From the NCBI RefSeq assembly GCF_918741275.1, contig NZ_CAKKNA010000004.1, positions 124,001-188,000 of the forward strand: a DNA stretch of 64,000 bases. Direction: 5' to 3'. Origin of the DNA: Bacillus sp. CECT 9360 (GTDB lineage: Bacteria > Bacillota > Bacilli > Bacillales > DSM-1321). This document shows, in pieces, positions 18,424-27,315 of the stretch. Within the stretch, counting starts at the first letter, position 1; each line of letters opens with the position of its first letter. The position numbers and the translations under genes are program-made. The notes under the pieces are model-generated. The model did not search any database. It worked only from the letters and a program-made list of their open reading frames with translations, and had not been told where the DNA came from.

Positions 18424-18509
18424 CATTGCAAAAATGTGGCAATCTTATTTAAACATTCCTCCACGATTGCATCGTGAGCTGTGTCATTGATTGTGAGGCC
18501 CTTGGCTCG
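18423..18509 (-). pseudogene. 3' relic of an unknown minus-strand gene
   Basis: A frame ending TGA at 18423-18425 encodes RAKGLTINDTAHDAIVEE followed by CLNKIATFLQ and runs directly into a strong terminator, as a real gene end would. The frame stays open further upstream, but from about 18510 the other strand is recognisably ybaK. The gene has probably lost its 5' part at a deletion junction. The family was not identified. Confidence 0.45.
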
Positions 18510-18514
18510 CCGGT

Positions 18515-18775
18515 CACAATTTAGCCAAAGCTGCCGGTGAGAAAAAGATTGAAATGCTTCCCGTCAAGGACTTGCAAAAATGGACAGGCTATATCCGGGG
18601 CGGCTGCTCACCAATCGGGATGAAGAAGCTTTACCCGACATATGTTGACGAAAGTGCTTTGAAGCTGGATACGTTGACTGTCAGCGGCGGGAAAGTCGGA
18701 ATCCAGGTGGAGCTAAAGCCGGCGGGATTAATCAAGGCAATTGAAGCAAAATTTTTAGGGTTAATTAAAGTATAA
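18515..18775 (+). pseudogene. ybaK: Truncated Cys-tRNA(Pro) deacylase (YbaK/EbsC family)
   Basis: Only the C-terminal half survives: HNLAKAAGEKKIEMLPVKDL, then KWTGYIRGGCSPIGMKK and a final ELKPAGLIKAIEAKF, ending in TAA at 18773. The TGYIRGGCSPIGMKK core is diagnostic of the YbaK/EbsC editing domain, which hydrolyses mischarged Cys-tRNA(Pro). About 80 N-terminal residues and the start codon are missing, replaced by the minus-strand relic. Non-functional. Confidence 0.8.
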
Positions 18776-18889
18776 ATCGCTCTTTATCGAAATTGGGAAC
18801 CGAGGCAGTAATGAAGCATCTTGACAAAAAACCATTCTTGTCCCAAATATAATAGGTATTCATACATCGGGGAAACGGGAGTGGATCAG

Positions 18890-20122
18890 ATGGAAATGCA
18901 AGAAAAGCATGAAGGACGACAAAGGGTTTCCAACACAAAAGGGGAATCCGATCGAAGGCATCTGTTCCGGGATGTAACGGGCCAAAATATATCTTCTGGT
19001 CTCATTTCAAGTACATTGGTCATGACTGGCCCAGCATTAATTATTTTAGAAGCAGCTGATTCAGGACGGTTTACGGAGCAACAGACAGTCGATTGGATGT
19101 TTGCCGTATATTTCTTCGGCGGACTCTTCGGCATACTTATGTCGATGTTGTACAAAATTCCGATCACAGGAGGCCATTCCATATCCGGTGTCGCTTTTTT
19201 GGCAACGATGACTTCCCAATTTACATACGAACAGTTGATTGGCGGATATGTTATATCAGGGCTGTTGATTTTTCTCGTTGGTATATCCGGCCTTTTTACA
19301 AGAATCATTAAATGGGTTCCAAAGGAAATTATTTCGGCAATGCTCGCAGGACTGGTAACGGGTTATGTTGTTCAACTCGTTCCATCTATAAAGGAATTGC
19401 CAATGGTTGGAGGAGCGGCTCTCGTCAGTTTTTTAATTTTCACGAAGTATAGCAGGCGTTTTCCACCTGTCATGATGGCGGTTGTGGTAGCTTTCCTTGC
19501 TTTATTATGGACACAGGGTCTGAACATGGTGCCTGCGGAGACCGCTTTTTACCTGCCATCCGTTCAAACACCGGAATTCACTTGGATGGGGGCACTGACA
19601 CTGGCCCTGCCTCTTGCTATGCTGATCCTGAGCAATGATGCCGCACCTGGAATCGGTGCACTGAAAAGCTCGAATTTTGAGCCGCCTATTCGCAAAATCG
19701 TTTCGCTTAGCGGTGGTTTTTCTATTTTTGCGGGCTTTTTCGGAGGGCAAAGTGCAAATATCGCCGGAATGATGACGGCGATTTGTGCCGGTCCGGATTC
19801 AGGCCCTAAATCAAAGCGGTATATGGCTTCTTTTGTATCCGGGGTCGTACTTTTATTGTTCGGAGCTTTTGCCTGGACGATTGTTCCGTTCATACAAGGT
19901 TTGCCGCAGGCTTTTGTTGCCCTGCTGGCAGGATTTGCTTTGATCGGCGTCCTTCACTCCAGCCTGCAAATGGGCTTTGCCGGAAGTCAATATAAATTAA
20001 GCGCGCTGGCCGCGTTTGTCATTGCGATGTCAAACGTATCCTTTCTCCATATTAGTTCCCCGGTATGGGCACTTTTAATTGGAGCGGTCATTGCCCGGAC
20101 GGTAGAAAAAAAGAGTCCTTAA
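18890..20122 (+). CDS. BenE-family benzoate/H+ symporter-like membrane protein
   Basis: About 410 residues with roughly 12 hydrophobic segments. The motif-rich core (GLISSTLVMTGPALIILEAA, then ITGGHSISGVAFLATMT, and LSNDAAPGIGALKSSNF near the middle) matches the BenE family of the nucleobase-transporter-like fold. The substrate in Bacillus is not established; benzoate is only the founding example. ATG 18890 follows CGGGAG; the upstream open frame from 18821 overlaps a TTGACA promoter element and is probably untranslated. Stands alone. Confidence 0.82.
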   Translation: MEMQEKHEGRQRVSNTKGESDRRHLFRDVTGQNISSGLISSTLVMTGPALIILEAADSGRFTEQQTVDWMFAVYFFGGLFGILMSMLYKIPITGGHSISGVAFLATMTSQFTYEQLIGGYVISGLLIFLVGISGLFTRIIKWVPKEIISAMLAGLVTGYVVQLVPSIKELPMVGGAALVSFLIFTKYSRRFPPVMMAVVVAFLALLWTQGLNMVPAETAFYLPSVQTPEFTWMGALTLALPLAMLILSNDAAPGIGALKSSNFEPPIRKIVSLSGGFSIFAGFFGGQSANIAGMMTAICAGPDSGPKSKRYMASFVSGVVLLLFGAFAWTIVPFIQGLPQAFVALLAGFALIGVLHSSLQMGFAGSQYKLSALAAFVIAMSNVSFLHISSPVWALLIGAVIARTVEKKSP

Positions 20123-20154
20123 TATATAGTTTCCTGTTCCAATCCCCTTCCCAT

Positions 20155-20199
20155 TTGACATAGGCATTCACCCATAAAGGGGGTGATGCATATACTAAT
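20155..20199 (+). promoter_or_regulatory. Possible promoter region of the tandem P-loop gene
   Basis: A TTGACA (20155-20160) lacks a good SigA -10 at 17 nt. CATATACTA at 20189-20197 fits the CATAnnnTA -10 of mother-cell sigma factors (SigE/SigK). A sporulation promoter is possible but unproven. Confidence 0.3.
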
Positions 20200-20243
20200 G
20201 GTTGAAGCGATCCTTAGCATTTCAAAAAAGGAGTGTTGGTAAC

Positions 20244-21347
20244 TTGACGGGAAAAATTAAAAACTATTATGCCGGAGGAAACACAGCACGCGGTTTTTAC
20301 AGTTTGTATGAATCCAATCTTCAAGGACTTGATAAATTATTTATCCTAAAGGGCGGGCCAGGCACAGGGAAGTCCACCCTTATGAAAAAGGTAGGCCAGG
20401 CATGGGCAGGTAAAGGATTTGATATTGAATATTTGCACTGCTCCTCTGATAACCAATCGATTGATGGAGTCATTATCCCGAAATTTAAGGTTGGTATTGT
20501 GGATGGAACGGCTCCCCATGTAATTGAACCGAAGGCTCCGGGAGCCATTGAAGAGTATGTTAATTTAGGGGAGGCATGGGATTCAGACAAACTAGCTGCT
20601 GAAAAAGAGGCAATTATCCGGCTTTCCGCGGAGATTAGCCATTCTTTTGAAACAGCGTATTCAAAATTTGCGGAAGCGCTTCGGGTTCACGATGAGTGGG
20701 AAAAAATATATATAGAACATATGGATTTCAACAAAGTGAACCAGTTGACTGAAAAATTGAAAGAAACGTTTTTCGGTGAAATGTTCATTAACAAGCTAGC
20801 TTTCGTCCGCCACCGTTTCCTCGGGGCAGCGACCCCCAAGGGAGCCGTTGATTTTGTTCCGAACCTTACCGAGGATTTAGCTAAACGCTATTTTATTAAA
20901 GGAAGGCCTGGCTCTGGCAAGTCGACTATGCTGAAGAAATTGGCGACTGCTGCCGAACAAAGAGGCTTTGATGTGGAAATCTATCACTGCGGCTTTGATC
21001 CAAACAGCCTGGACATGGTGATTGTCAGGGAAATCGGTCTTGCGATTTTTGACAGCACGGCCCCTCATGAATATTTCCCAAGCCGGGAAGGCGATGAAAT
21101 CATCGATATGTATAAGGCGGCGATTACACCGGGAACAGACGATAACTATGCCCAGGAGATAAATGAAATCTCCGGGAGGTATAAATCAAAAATGAACGAA
21201 GCCATTTCGTATCTCGCACAAGCAAAAACCTTGCACGATGAGTTGGAAGCGATCTATGTAGCGGCAATGGACTTTGTAAAAATAGAAAAAATACAAGAGG
21301 AAATAAAGGCGGCTATTGAACAAATAGCAGGTGTTTCCTCTTTATAA
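20244..21347 (+). CDS. Tandem P-loop ATPase (PRK06851-like)
   Basis: 367 residues from TTG 20244, which follows AAAAGGAG; the frame upstream to 20202 has no ribosome site. Two repeated halves each hold a Walker A: GGPGTGKSTLMKK (about 36-48) and GRPGSGKSTMLKK (about 223-235), each followed by a Cys/His strand (YLHCSSDNQSIDGVI; IYHCGFDPNSLDMVI) and a DGTAPH or DSTAPH motif. This internal duplication is characteristic of the PRK06851 family, whose role I do not know. The YxHC...TAPH pairing suggests a shared ligand or partner site in both halves. Confidence 0.8.
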   Translation: MTGKIKNYYAGGNTARGFYSLYESNLQGLDKLFILKGGPGTGKSTLMKKVGQAWAGKGFDIEYLHCSSDNQSIDGVIIPKFKVGIVDGTAPHVIEPKAPGAIEEYVNLGEAWDSDKLAAEKEAIIRLSAEISHSFETAYSKFAEALRVHDEWEKIYIEHMDFNKVNQLTEKLKETFFGEMFINKLAFVRHRFLGAATPKGAVDFVPNLTEDLAKRYFIKGRPGSGKSTMLKKLATAAEQRGFDVEIYHCGFDPNSLDMVIVREIGLAIFDSTAPHEYFPSREGDEIIDMYKAAITPGTDDNYAQEINEISGRYKSKMNEAISYLAQAKTLHDELEAIYVAAMDFVKIEKIQEEIKAAIEQIAGVSSL

Positions 21348-21352
21348 AGGTA

Positions 21353-21388
21353 AAAGCCGGCACGGATATTAAATCTACCGGCTTTTCT
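21353..21388 (+). terminator. Terminator of the P-loop ATPase gene
   Basis: AAAGCCGG (21353-21360) and CCGGCTTT (21378-21385) with a T-rich tail, just after the stop codon at 21347. Confidence 0.8.
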
Positions 21389-21574
21389 TTTTTCTGATAA
21401 AGCATGCCTTACAAGGATGTAATCGTTTATGACTTTCATCATGGCTATGATAAGATAAAGACTGACGAGCTTTTTAAGGCTGAGATTCATATTTGCCTAT
21501 TGCAGGCGGGAAGATATATCACTGCCGTCTGCAAAAAAAGACGAATTGATAACGAGAAAAGGAAGGGTGCTTAC

Positions 21575-22474
21575 ATGGAGAGGATTCAGCTTCAAGATGA
21601 TTTGCAATTTTCCCGAATTATTCATGGACACTGGAGATTGGCGGATTGGGATTATACGGATCAGGAAACGCTGCATTTGCTTGAGCAGTGCCTGGAATTG
21701 GGAATCACGACGATCGATACGGCCAATATATATGGAAAATATACGTGTGAAGAGTTTTTTGGAAACGCCCTCTCTTTAAAGCCGGAGCTTCGGAGTAGGC
21801 TGGAGATTGTCACAAAATGCGGTATCAAGCTCGCGAATGATAAAAATGGCTTCCGTTTAAATCATTATGATTCAAGCAAGGAGCATATTATCGAATCGGC
21901 AGAGCGTTCATTAAAAATGCTTAAAACGGATTACATAGACGTACTACTCATTCATCGCCCGGATGTTTTGACCAATCCGGAAGAGGTCGCTGACGCATTC
22001 TCAAGCTTGAAAAAAGCCGGTAAGGTCAAGCACTTCGGTGTTTCCAACTTTCTGCCGTCTCAAGTGAATATGCTTAATGCTTATTTAGATGTACCGCTGG
22101 TGACCAATCAAGTCGAACTATCTGTCTTGTACCGCGATCATTTTGAAAATGGCGTAGTTGACCAGTGTATCGAGAAGAAAATGCCGCCGATGGCCTGGTC
22201 GCCCTTAAATCGAGGGATTATTTTTACAAGTGAGGAAGATAAGCCGTCACGGGTACGGACCACATTGCAAAAAATAGCGGAAGAACTGGGAGCATCCAAT
22301 ATTGATGAAGTGATTTACGCATGGCTCATGCATCATCCGGCAAAAATCATGCCGATCGTCGGCTCGGGAAAGGTCGAACGGATCCAGAGTGCTGTAAATG
22401 CTTTGTCACTAAAAATGAATCGCGAGCAATGGTATGAAATCTGGGTAAGCTCCCGAGGGAAAAATGTGGATTGA
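21575..22474 (+). CDS. Aldo/keto reductase, YdhF-like
   Basis: NADPH-dependent oxidoreductase of the TIM-barrel AKR superfamily, 299 residues from ATG 21575 (GGAAGGG upstream). Catalytic tetrad positions are visible: Asp and Tyr in TIDTANIYGKYTCE, Lys in IVTKCGIK, His in LLIHRPDV. The cofactor segment IMPIVGSGKVERIQSA is near the C-terminus. The opening SRIIHGHWRLADWDY matches the YdhF subfamily. Substrate unknown. Single gene with its own terminator. Confidence 0.9.
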   Translation: MERIQLQDDLQFSRIIHGHWRLADWDYTDQETLHLLEQCLELGITTIDTANIYGKYTCEEFFGNALSLKPELRSRLEIVTKCGIKLANDKNGFRLNHYDSSKEHIIESAERSLKMLKTDYIDVLLIHRPDVLTNPEEVADAFSSLKKAGKVKHFGVSNFLPSQVNMLNAYLDVPLVTNQVELSVLYRDHFENGVVDQCIEKKMPPMAWSPLNRGIIFTSEEDKPSRVRTTLQKIAEELGASNIDEVIYAWLMHHPAKIMPIVGSGKVERIQSAVNALSLKMNREQWYEIWVSSRGKNVD

Positions 22475-22485
22475 GATATCGATTG

Positions 22486-22513
22486 ACAGCCTGGGCTATT
22501 CAGGCTGTTTTTT
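22486..22513 (+). terminator. Terminator of the aldo/keto reductase gene
   Basis: ACAGCCTG and CAGGCTGT around GGCTATT, followed by TTTTTG. Confidence 0.85.
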
Positions 22514-22636
22514 GTTAAGTATTTGGCAAACCCTGAATTTATTCGGATAATAAAACGAGTATTAAATGCTATATAGTAAAAAATATAAAATATGAGCGTG
22601 TAATTTTTAAAGCAAAATGAAACAGAGGTGTTATGG

Positions 22637-23503
22637 TTGGTTAAATTCATTGCCAGTGATATGGATGGAACATTATTAAATAAAGAACAAAAGGTAAGCA
22701 TGGAAAATAAGGAGGCAATCGAACGCGCCCAAAAAGAAGGGGTGGAAGTAATCATCGCGACCGGAAGATCTTATCAGGAGGCGCGCTATGCCCTGGATGA
22801 GGCCAATATAGAGTGTCCGGTCATTTGTGTGAATGGCGCGGTGGTTTATACAAAAGATGGAGCAATCGCTGCTTCGAATCCAATGAATCCAGATACAGTT
22901 AAATCTGTCATACGATATTTAGAGGGAATCGGAATCTACTTTGAAGTTTATACAAGCGATGGGACTTATACGAAAAACTATGAAAAGTCCATGGCTACAT
23001 TGGTTGATATTTTACTCACGGCGAATCCTGATTTAGATCCAATCAAGGTGACCGAGCAGGCAAGGCAGCGTGTTACTGTCAGCCAGATAAAATCGATAGA
23101 AGACTACGAAAACCTTTTTAGTATTCATGAACTCGAATATTATAAGTTTTTAATTTTCTCTAATGATTTTCAAAAACTCGGCGAGGCTGCAAGTGGCTTA
23201 AAGGAGAATACAACACTCGCTGTCAGTTCTTCCGGGCGGGAAAACCTTGAGGTTACGAACAAGGACGCACAGAAAGGAATCGCATTAGAAAAGTATGTAA
23301 AAGATAGAGGCGGTTCATTAAGCGATACCATGGCGATTGGTGATAATTTCAATGATGTCTCGATGCTCGAACGTGTCGGCCGATCCTTTGCGATGGGCAA
23401 TGCACCTTCTGAGATTAAAAATTTATGTAACTTTATCACTGATACCAATGATGAAAATGGCGTGGCTAAGGCAATAAATAAGGTTTTGAACGAAGGACTA
23501 TAG
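22637..23503 (+). CDS. Cof-type HAD family phosphatase
   Basis: 288 residues from TTG 22637 (AGAGGTG 7 nt upstream; a GTG at 22628 is the alternative). Motif I DMDGTLL (8-14) holds the nucleophilic aspartate, motif II is in IIATGRS, the conserved lysine follows NKDAQKGIAL, and motif IV is GDNFNDVSML. The C2B cap lies between motifs II and III. Cof-type proteins dephosphorylate sugar phosphates, FMN or similar small molecules; the substrate cannot be told from sequence. Confidence 0.88.
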   Translation: MVKFIASDMDGTLLNKEQKVSMENKEAIERAQKEGVEVIIATGRSYQEARYALDEANIECPVICVNGAVVYTKDGAIAASNPMNPDTVKSVIRYLEGIGIYFEVYTSDGTYTKNYEKSMATLVDILLTANPDLDPIKVTEQARQRVTVSQIKSIEDYENLFSIHELEYYKFLIFSNDFQKLGEAASGLKENTTLAVSSSGRENLEVTNKDAQKGIALEKYVKDRGGSLSDTMAIGDNFNDVSMLERVGRSFAMGNAPSEIKNLCNFITDTNDENGVAKAINKVLNEGL

Positions 23504-23580
23504 GTTACGTAGGCGGCCGATCATTTACAGCTTTGACCGACATCATATACCGCTTCTAACATTGAAAAGGAGGGAGTATT

Positions 23581-24657
23581 GTGGTTAAAAAGTTTATGAT
23601 TCTCTTTAGTATGGTAATCCTAATCAGCGGCTGTTCCAAAAACCATCAAAACAACACAGACAACAGTAAGCCTCAACCCGAAGAATCAGCCAACCAGGGA
23701 GATGCTGAGGTTTTATTGACCAAGCTGGAAGCTCCCTGGTCCATTCAGAAAATCAATGACACCTTCTATTTGGCTGAAAGAAGCGGCGCCATTGTGAAAT
23801 GGGAAAACGAGAAGATGACTCGTGAGAAAGTTGAATTGGATCATTCCCTTTCCGATAATCCGGAAGCAGGCCTGCTTGGTTTTGTGCTTAGTCCGGATTT
23901 TCAAGAGTCCAAAGAAGCCTTCGCTTATTATACGTACGAGCAAAATGGAAATGCGATGAATAGGATTGCAGTTCTTCAATACGCTAATCAGCAATGGAAG
24001 GAAATGGACGTGATCCTCGATGGAATCCCAAGTGGAAATTACCATCATGGAGGCAGGCTGAAGCTTGGACCGGATCAGAAACTATACGCTACTACAGGGG
24101 ATGCCAGCAAGGAAGAAATTGCACAGGACAGCAACTCATTAGGCGGGAAAATTCTACGCCTGAACCTTGATGGCAGTATCCCGGAGGATAATCCACTTCC
24201 TGATTCCCCTGTTTATACACTTGGGCACCGCAATCCCCAAGGCCTCACCTGGGATGAGAACGGTCAATTATACAGCAGCGAGCATGGCCCTTCAGGCTAT
24301 GATGAAATCAATAAAATTACGCCAGGAAAAAACTATGGATGGCCTTTGATTACAGGGGATGAAAAGAAAGACGGAATGGAAAGCCCGCTATTCCATGTGG
24401 GGACTGACACATGGGCACCTTCAGGAATTGCTTATCATGAAGGGAGCCTTTATCTAGGTGCGTTAAGAGGGGAAGCCGTTAAAACTTTTGACCTCGAGAA
24501 TAAAGAAGATGGCAATGTTTTTACGGGTGCGGGAAGGGTCCGCGATATCCTGATTGACGAAGAGTACTTATATTTTATAAGCAACAACACGGACGGAAGA
24601 GGAAACCCAGATCAAGAGGATGATAAATTATATCGGCTCCGGCTTTCATCTTTATAA
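23581..24657 (+). CDS. PQQ-dependent sugar dehydrogenase-like lipoprotein
   Basis: 358 residues with a GTG start after AAAGGAGGGAG. The signal peptide ends in lipobox ISGC, then an Asn/Ser/Glu linker. The body is a glucose/sorbosone dehydrogenase beta-propeller: LEAPWSIQKINDTFYLAER, GLLGFVLSPDF, NYHHGGRLKLGPDQKLYATTGD, HRNPQGLTWD and PGKNYGWPLI, where the HHGG and HRNPQG segments line the cofactor site in family members. Surface-anchored. Whether PQQ is used is unknown; no PQQ biosynthesis gene is in the window. Confidence 0.88.
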   Translation: MVKKFMILFSMVILISGCSKNHQNNTDNSKPQPEESANQGDAEVLLTKLEAPWSIQKINDTFYLAERSGAIVKWENEKMTREKVELDHSLSDNPEAGLLGFVLSPDFQESKEAFAYYTYEQNGNAMNRIAVLQYANQQWKEMDVILDGIPSGNYHHGGRLKLGPDQKLYATTGDASKEEIAQDSNSLGGKILRLNLDGSIPEDNPLPDSPVYTLGHRNPQGLTWDENGQLYSSEHGPSGYDEINKITPGKNYGWPLITGDEKKDGMESPLFHVGTDTWAPSGIAYHEGSLYLGALRGEAVKTFDLENKEDGNVFTGAGRVRDILIDEEYLYFISNNTDGRGNPDQEDDKLYRLRLSSL

Positions 24658-24744
24658 AAAAAATTTTTTTAAACCGGGTATAAAGAAAATGGACGGGGGA
24701 CATACTATAACCATGATGAATTTTCCATAGTAATCCCCCTTTTT

Positions 24745-24775
24745 ATCCGCTTGCTAACGCAGGCGGATTTTTTTT
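24745..24775 (+). terminator. Terminator of the sugar dehydrogenase gene
   Basis: ATCCGCTTGC and GCAGGCGGAT stem with one mismatch, loop TAAC, then eight Ts. Confidence 0.8.
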
Positions 24776-24777
24776 GC

Positions 24778-24816
24778 AAAAAAAGAAGGAATGGGCAAAG
24801 GCCAATCCCGTTCCAT
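24778..24816 (-). terminator. Terminator of the yojF-bshB2 operon
   Basis: On the minus strand GGAACGGG pairs imperfectly with CCCATTCC and is followed by TTCTTTTTTT, just past the bshB2 stop. Confidence 0.6.
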
Positions 24817-24825
24817 CCAAAAGAA

Positions 24826-25497
24826 TCATTCTGAAAACTTATAGGTCCAAAAACGTTCCTGCCGAATCCAGGCCAACATTACCGGGTCCTGGTTTTCCGT
24901 TTTTTCGGCCCAGGAGGCTATCATCGATTCGGTTTGTGACCGGTGGGCTTTAATGGCAGCGATTTTTTTATCTTCTACAGCGGTAACATCATTAATAATG
25001 TCAGGCTCACCTAGCTCTGTGAGGCTATTATTAGCAAAAGCAACACAATGCAATTTAGGGCGCGCATCCGGCTCAATTCGCTTTACAGCGCGGACTACTG
25101 CCCTTGCCGTAGCTTCGTGGTCAGGATGGACACTGTATCCCGGATAGAAGGTGATGACAAGGGAAGGATTTAATTCCTCGATAAAGGCCGACATTTTTTC
25201 GGTCAGCTCTTCATCATCCTCAAATTCCACCGTTTTATCGCGTAAACCAAGCATCCGCAAATCCTGGATGCCCAAAGTATTGGCAGCATCCACCAGTTCT
25301 TTCCTGCGAATCTTCGGAAGCGACTCTCTTGTCGCGAAAGGCGGATTACCCAGATTACGTCCCATTTCACCAAGTGTCAAACAGACATAGGTGACGGGTG
25401 TTCCACTTTCAATATTCAAAGCGATCGTACCAGAAACTCCAAAAGCCTCATCATCCGGATGAGGGAAGATTACTAATACATGACGTTCTTTTTCCAT
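24826..25497 (-). CDS. bshB2: Bacillithiol biosynthesis deacetylase BshB2
   Basis: 223 residues from ATG 25497 (AAGGAG upstream). LmbE-like zinc-dependent deacetylase: FPHPDDEAFG (about 9-18) carries the His-Asp-Asp metal and catalytic residues, with a further histidine in GYSVHPDHEATARAV. BshB enzymes remove acetate from GlcNAc-malate in bacillithiol synthesis; BshB2 is the paralogue that also acts on bacillithiol conjugates. Directly behind yojF with a 19 bp gap, the same order as in B. subtilis yojF-yojG. Confidence 0.92.
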   Translation of the reverse strand: MEKERHVLVIFPHPDDEAFGVSGTIALNIESGTPVTYVCLTLGEMGRNLGNPPFATRESLPKIRRKELVDAANTLGIQDLRMLGLRDKTVEFEDDEELTEKMSAFIEELNPSLVITFYPGYSVHPDHEATARAVVRAVKRIEPDARPKLHCVAFANNSLTELGEPDIINDVTAVEDKKIAAIKAHRSQTESMIASWAEKTENQDPVMLAWIRQERFWTYKFSE

Positions 25498-25516
25498 AAC
25501 GGTACTGCTCCTTTCT

Positions 25517-25864
25517 TTATTCAAAAGGACTCGGGCTGATTTGCATGGCAACGGCTAGCTTTCCTGTGAAATCCAATCCTGCCAGCAAAAGCCTTCCCTG
25601 GTCATCTATTTCATAATGCGTCAGGCCTTCCGCGTAAACCCAGCCAATTTCAAGCTTCAAGCCGACTCGATAAGGGCCGTCCCCGATAATCTTGCCATGC
25701 TCATAATTGATAAAGGCATTACGGATATACGCGCCTGCGGAAAAGAATGATTCATCATTATGGGTGGCGTAAGCACCATTGGTCGTTTCCAGATGCAAAT
25801 AAACATTACTTCCTGCAAACGAATTGATGGCATGCTGCACTTCAGCACGTTCAATAGGTTTCAT
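25517..25864 (-). CDS. yojF: YojF family protein (DUF1806)
   Basis: 115-residue cytoplasmic protein starting at ATG 25864 after GAGGAAAAG. Conserved YojF features: VYLHLETTNGAYA near residue 23, SFFSAGAYIRN and a C-terminal FTGKLAVAMQISPSPF. Always next to bshB2 in Bacillus, so a role in bacillithiol metabolism is likely, but no activity is known to me. Confidence 0.88.
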   Translation of the reverse strand: MKPIERAEVQHAINSFAGSNVYLHLETTNGAYATHNDESFFSAGAYIRNAFINYEHGKIIGDGPYRVGLKLEIGWVYAEGLTHYEIDDQGRLLLAGLDFTGKLAVAMQISPSPFE

Positions 25865-26010
25865 TTGCTTTTCCTCCTCTACTGCGGACAATAGAACAAT
25901 CTAGATCATATCTATCTTACTAAAAAGCATCCTAAAAAGCGAAAAGTTAGGTTCTGCCATCTATTTAATACCTAGAAAAAAGAGGCTTCCCTAAAAAGAA
26001 AAGTGTAGTC

Positions 26011-26048
26011 CTGTACGTTATAAAGATGCCCAATCTACAGGAAAACTT
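26011..26048 (-). terminator. Possible displaced pdxK terminator
   Basis: TCCTGTA and TACAGGA form a 7 bp inverted repeat, with CTACACTTTTC following on the minus strand. It lies beyond the MITE, as if the element had inserted between pdxK and its terminator. Confidence 0.35.
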
Positions 26049-26058
26049 TTTACTTTTT

Positions 26059-26233
26059 GGCTCTGTTAAATTCCATTGTTGATTTTCAAATGGTCATGGA
26101 ATCTACTCGCTTTCCGCGGACGAACTGTCAAGCCTCCTCACTCGTACCTCGCTGCGGGGTCTTGCCAGCCCGTTTTTCCGCAGGAGTCTCGCAGATTCCC
26201 TTCCCAAAAACAACATTATCGTTTAACAGAGCC
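26059..26233 (+). mobile_element. MITE-like element, copy 1 (175 bp)
   Basis: Perfect 12 bp terminal inverted repeats GGCTCTGTTAAA and TTTAACAGAGCC. An exact 8 bp target duplication TACTTTTT lies at 26051-26058 and 26234-26241. It has no coding capacity. Interior is nearly identical to the copy at 50335-50569 but lacks a 60 bp module. End sequence and duplication length resemble the IS6 family (inference). It sits 28 bp past the pdxK stop; apart from this element, the 25865-26261 spacer holds no gene. Confidence 0.88.
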
Positions 26234-26261
26234 TACTTTTTAAATGAATCCTCAGTTCTGT

Positions 26262-27092
26262 TTATTTTGAAACTTGCTTTCTGTCTGCCCCGAATTTACG
26301 GTAAGCACTGTGCATAGTAGGGCCGACATATTCGTTTAATTTCCACGAATGGCGGATCGCTTCCGTAATAAATTCTTTTGCTGTATAAATCGCATCAATG
26401 ACAGACCTTCCATTAGCCAGTTCAGCCGTAATCGCAGCTGAATACGTGCAGCCTGCGCCGTGCGTATAACTTGTTTCAATCCGTTCGGATTCTAAGATTT
26501 CGAAAGTTTCCCCATCATATAACAGGTCAATTGCCTGTTCATGCTCAAGCTTGCTTCCGCCTTTGATCAGCACATACTTAGCACCTAATTGTTTAATCTT
26601 CACAGCCGCAGCTTTCATATCGTCCACTGTACGGATCGGACCAATTCCCGACAGCTGCCAGGCTTCAAAAAGATTTGGCGTTACCACCGTAGCACGAGGA
26701 ACGAGAACGTCGCGAAGTCGGGTGGCTGTTTCCGGGTGGAGTACCTCGTCTTCTCCTTTACAAACCATGACTGGATCGATCACAATATTCTTCAAACCAA
26801 GCTCATCGATTTTACGGCCGGCCAGTTCAATGATCTCTACAGAACCTAGCATTCCAGTCTTCATTGCATCGATTCCGACTGAAAGAATCGTTTCTAGTTG
26901 AGCTTCCACTGTCGCGGTAGCTTGCGGAAATACGTGGTGAGACCAGCCGTTTTTAGGATCCATGGTTACAATCGTTGTCAGTGCTGACATTCCGTATACG
27001 CCCAATTCCTGGAAGGTTTTCAGATCAGCCTGTATTCCTGCTCCTCCGCTCGAATCAGAGCCGGCCAGGGTCAATGCTTTTTTCATTGCCAT
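26262..27092 (-). CDS. pdxK: Pyridoxine/pyridoxal kinase (also HMP kinase-like)
   Basis: Ribokinase-fold kinase of 276 residues. [22 protein letters not shown] at the N-terminus (8-30), [28 protein letters not shown], and the catalytic/ATP segment [19 protein letters not shown] near 225. B. subtilis PdxK (once called ThiD) has the same [11 protein letters not shown] and YVGPT..HS ends, so pyridoxal kinase is preferred over ThiD. The reaction is ATP-dependent phosphorylation of B6 vitamers. A MITE lies immediately downstream. Confidence 0.9.
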   Translation of the reverse strand: MAMKKALTLAGSDSSGGAGIQADLKTFQELGVYGMSALTTIVTMDPKNGWSHHVFPQATATVEAQLETILSVGIDAMKTGMLGSVEIIELAGRKIDELGLKNIVIDPVMVCKGEDEVLHPETATRLRDVLVPRATVVTPNLFEAWQLSGIGPIRTVDDMKAAAVKIKQLGAKYVLIKGGSKLEHEQAIDLLYDGETFEILESERIETSYTHGAGCTYSAAITAELANGRSVIDAIYTAKEFITEAIRHSWKLNEYVGPTMHSAYRKFGADRKQVSK

Positions 27093-27315
27093 AGTGAGAT
27101 CTCCTAACGGTACTAATATATGTTATTTTTAATGAACCTTTGAAATATCTCCGTCAAGCATATACCATTATATTTAGAATGTAAATTTACAAATGCCTAA
27201 GGGAACGGGGTTTAAAGCTAATCCTTCAATACACTTTAGCTGATGTTTCTCCTGAGTCATTATGGGATTTCATTCGCAATGGATAAATAAACGAGGGAAG
27301 GGAGCCCACTCGTAA

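Noticed and set aside
18821-18853. TTGACA/TATAAT promoter for the BenE gene
   Set aside because: The spacing is 21 nt, too long for a confident SigA promoter.
26057-26317. ORF covering MITE copy 1
   Set aside because: It coincides with the element and its flank and overlaps the pdxK 3' end; no homology expected.
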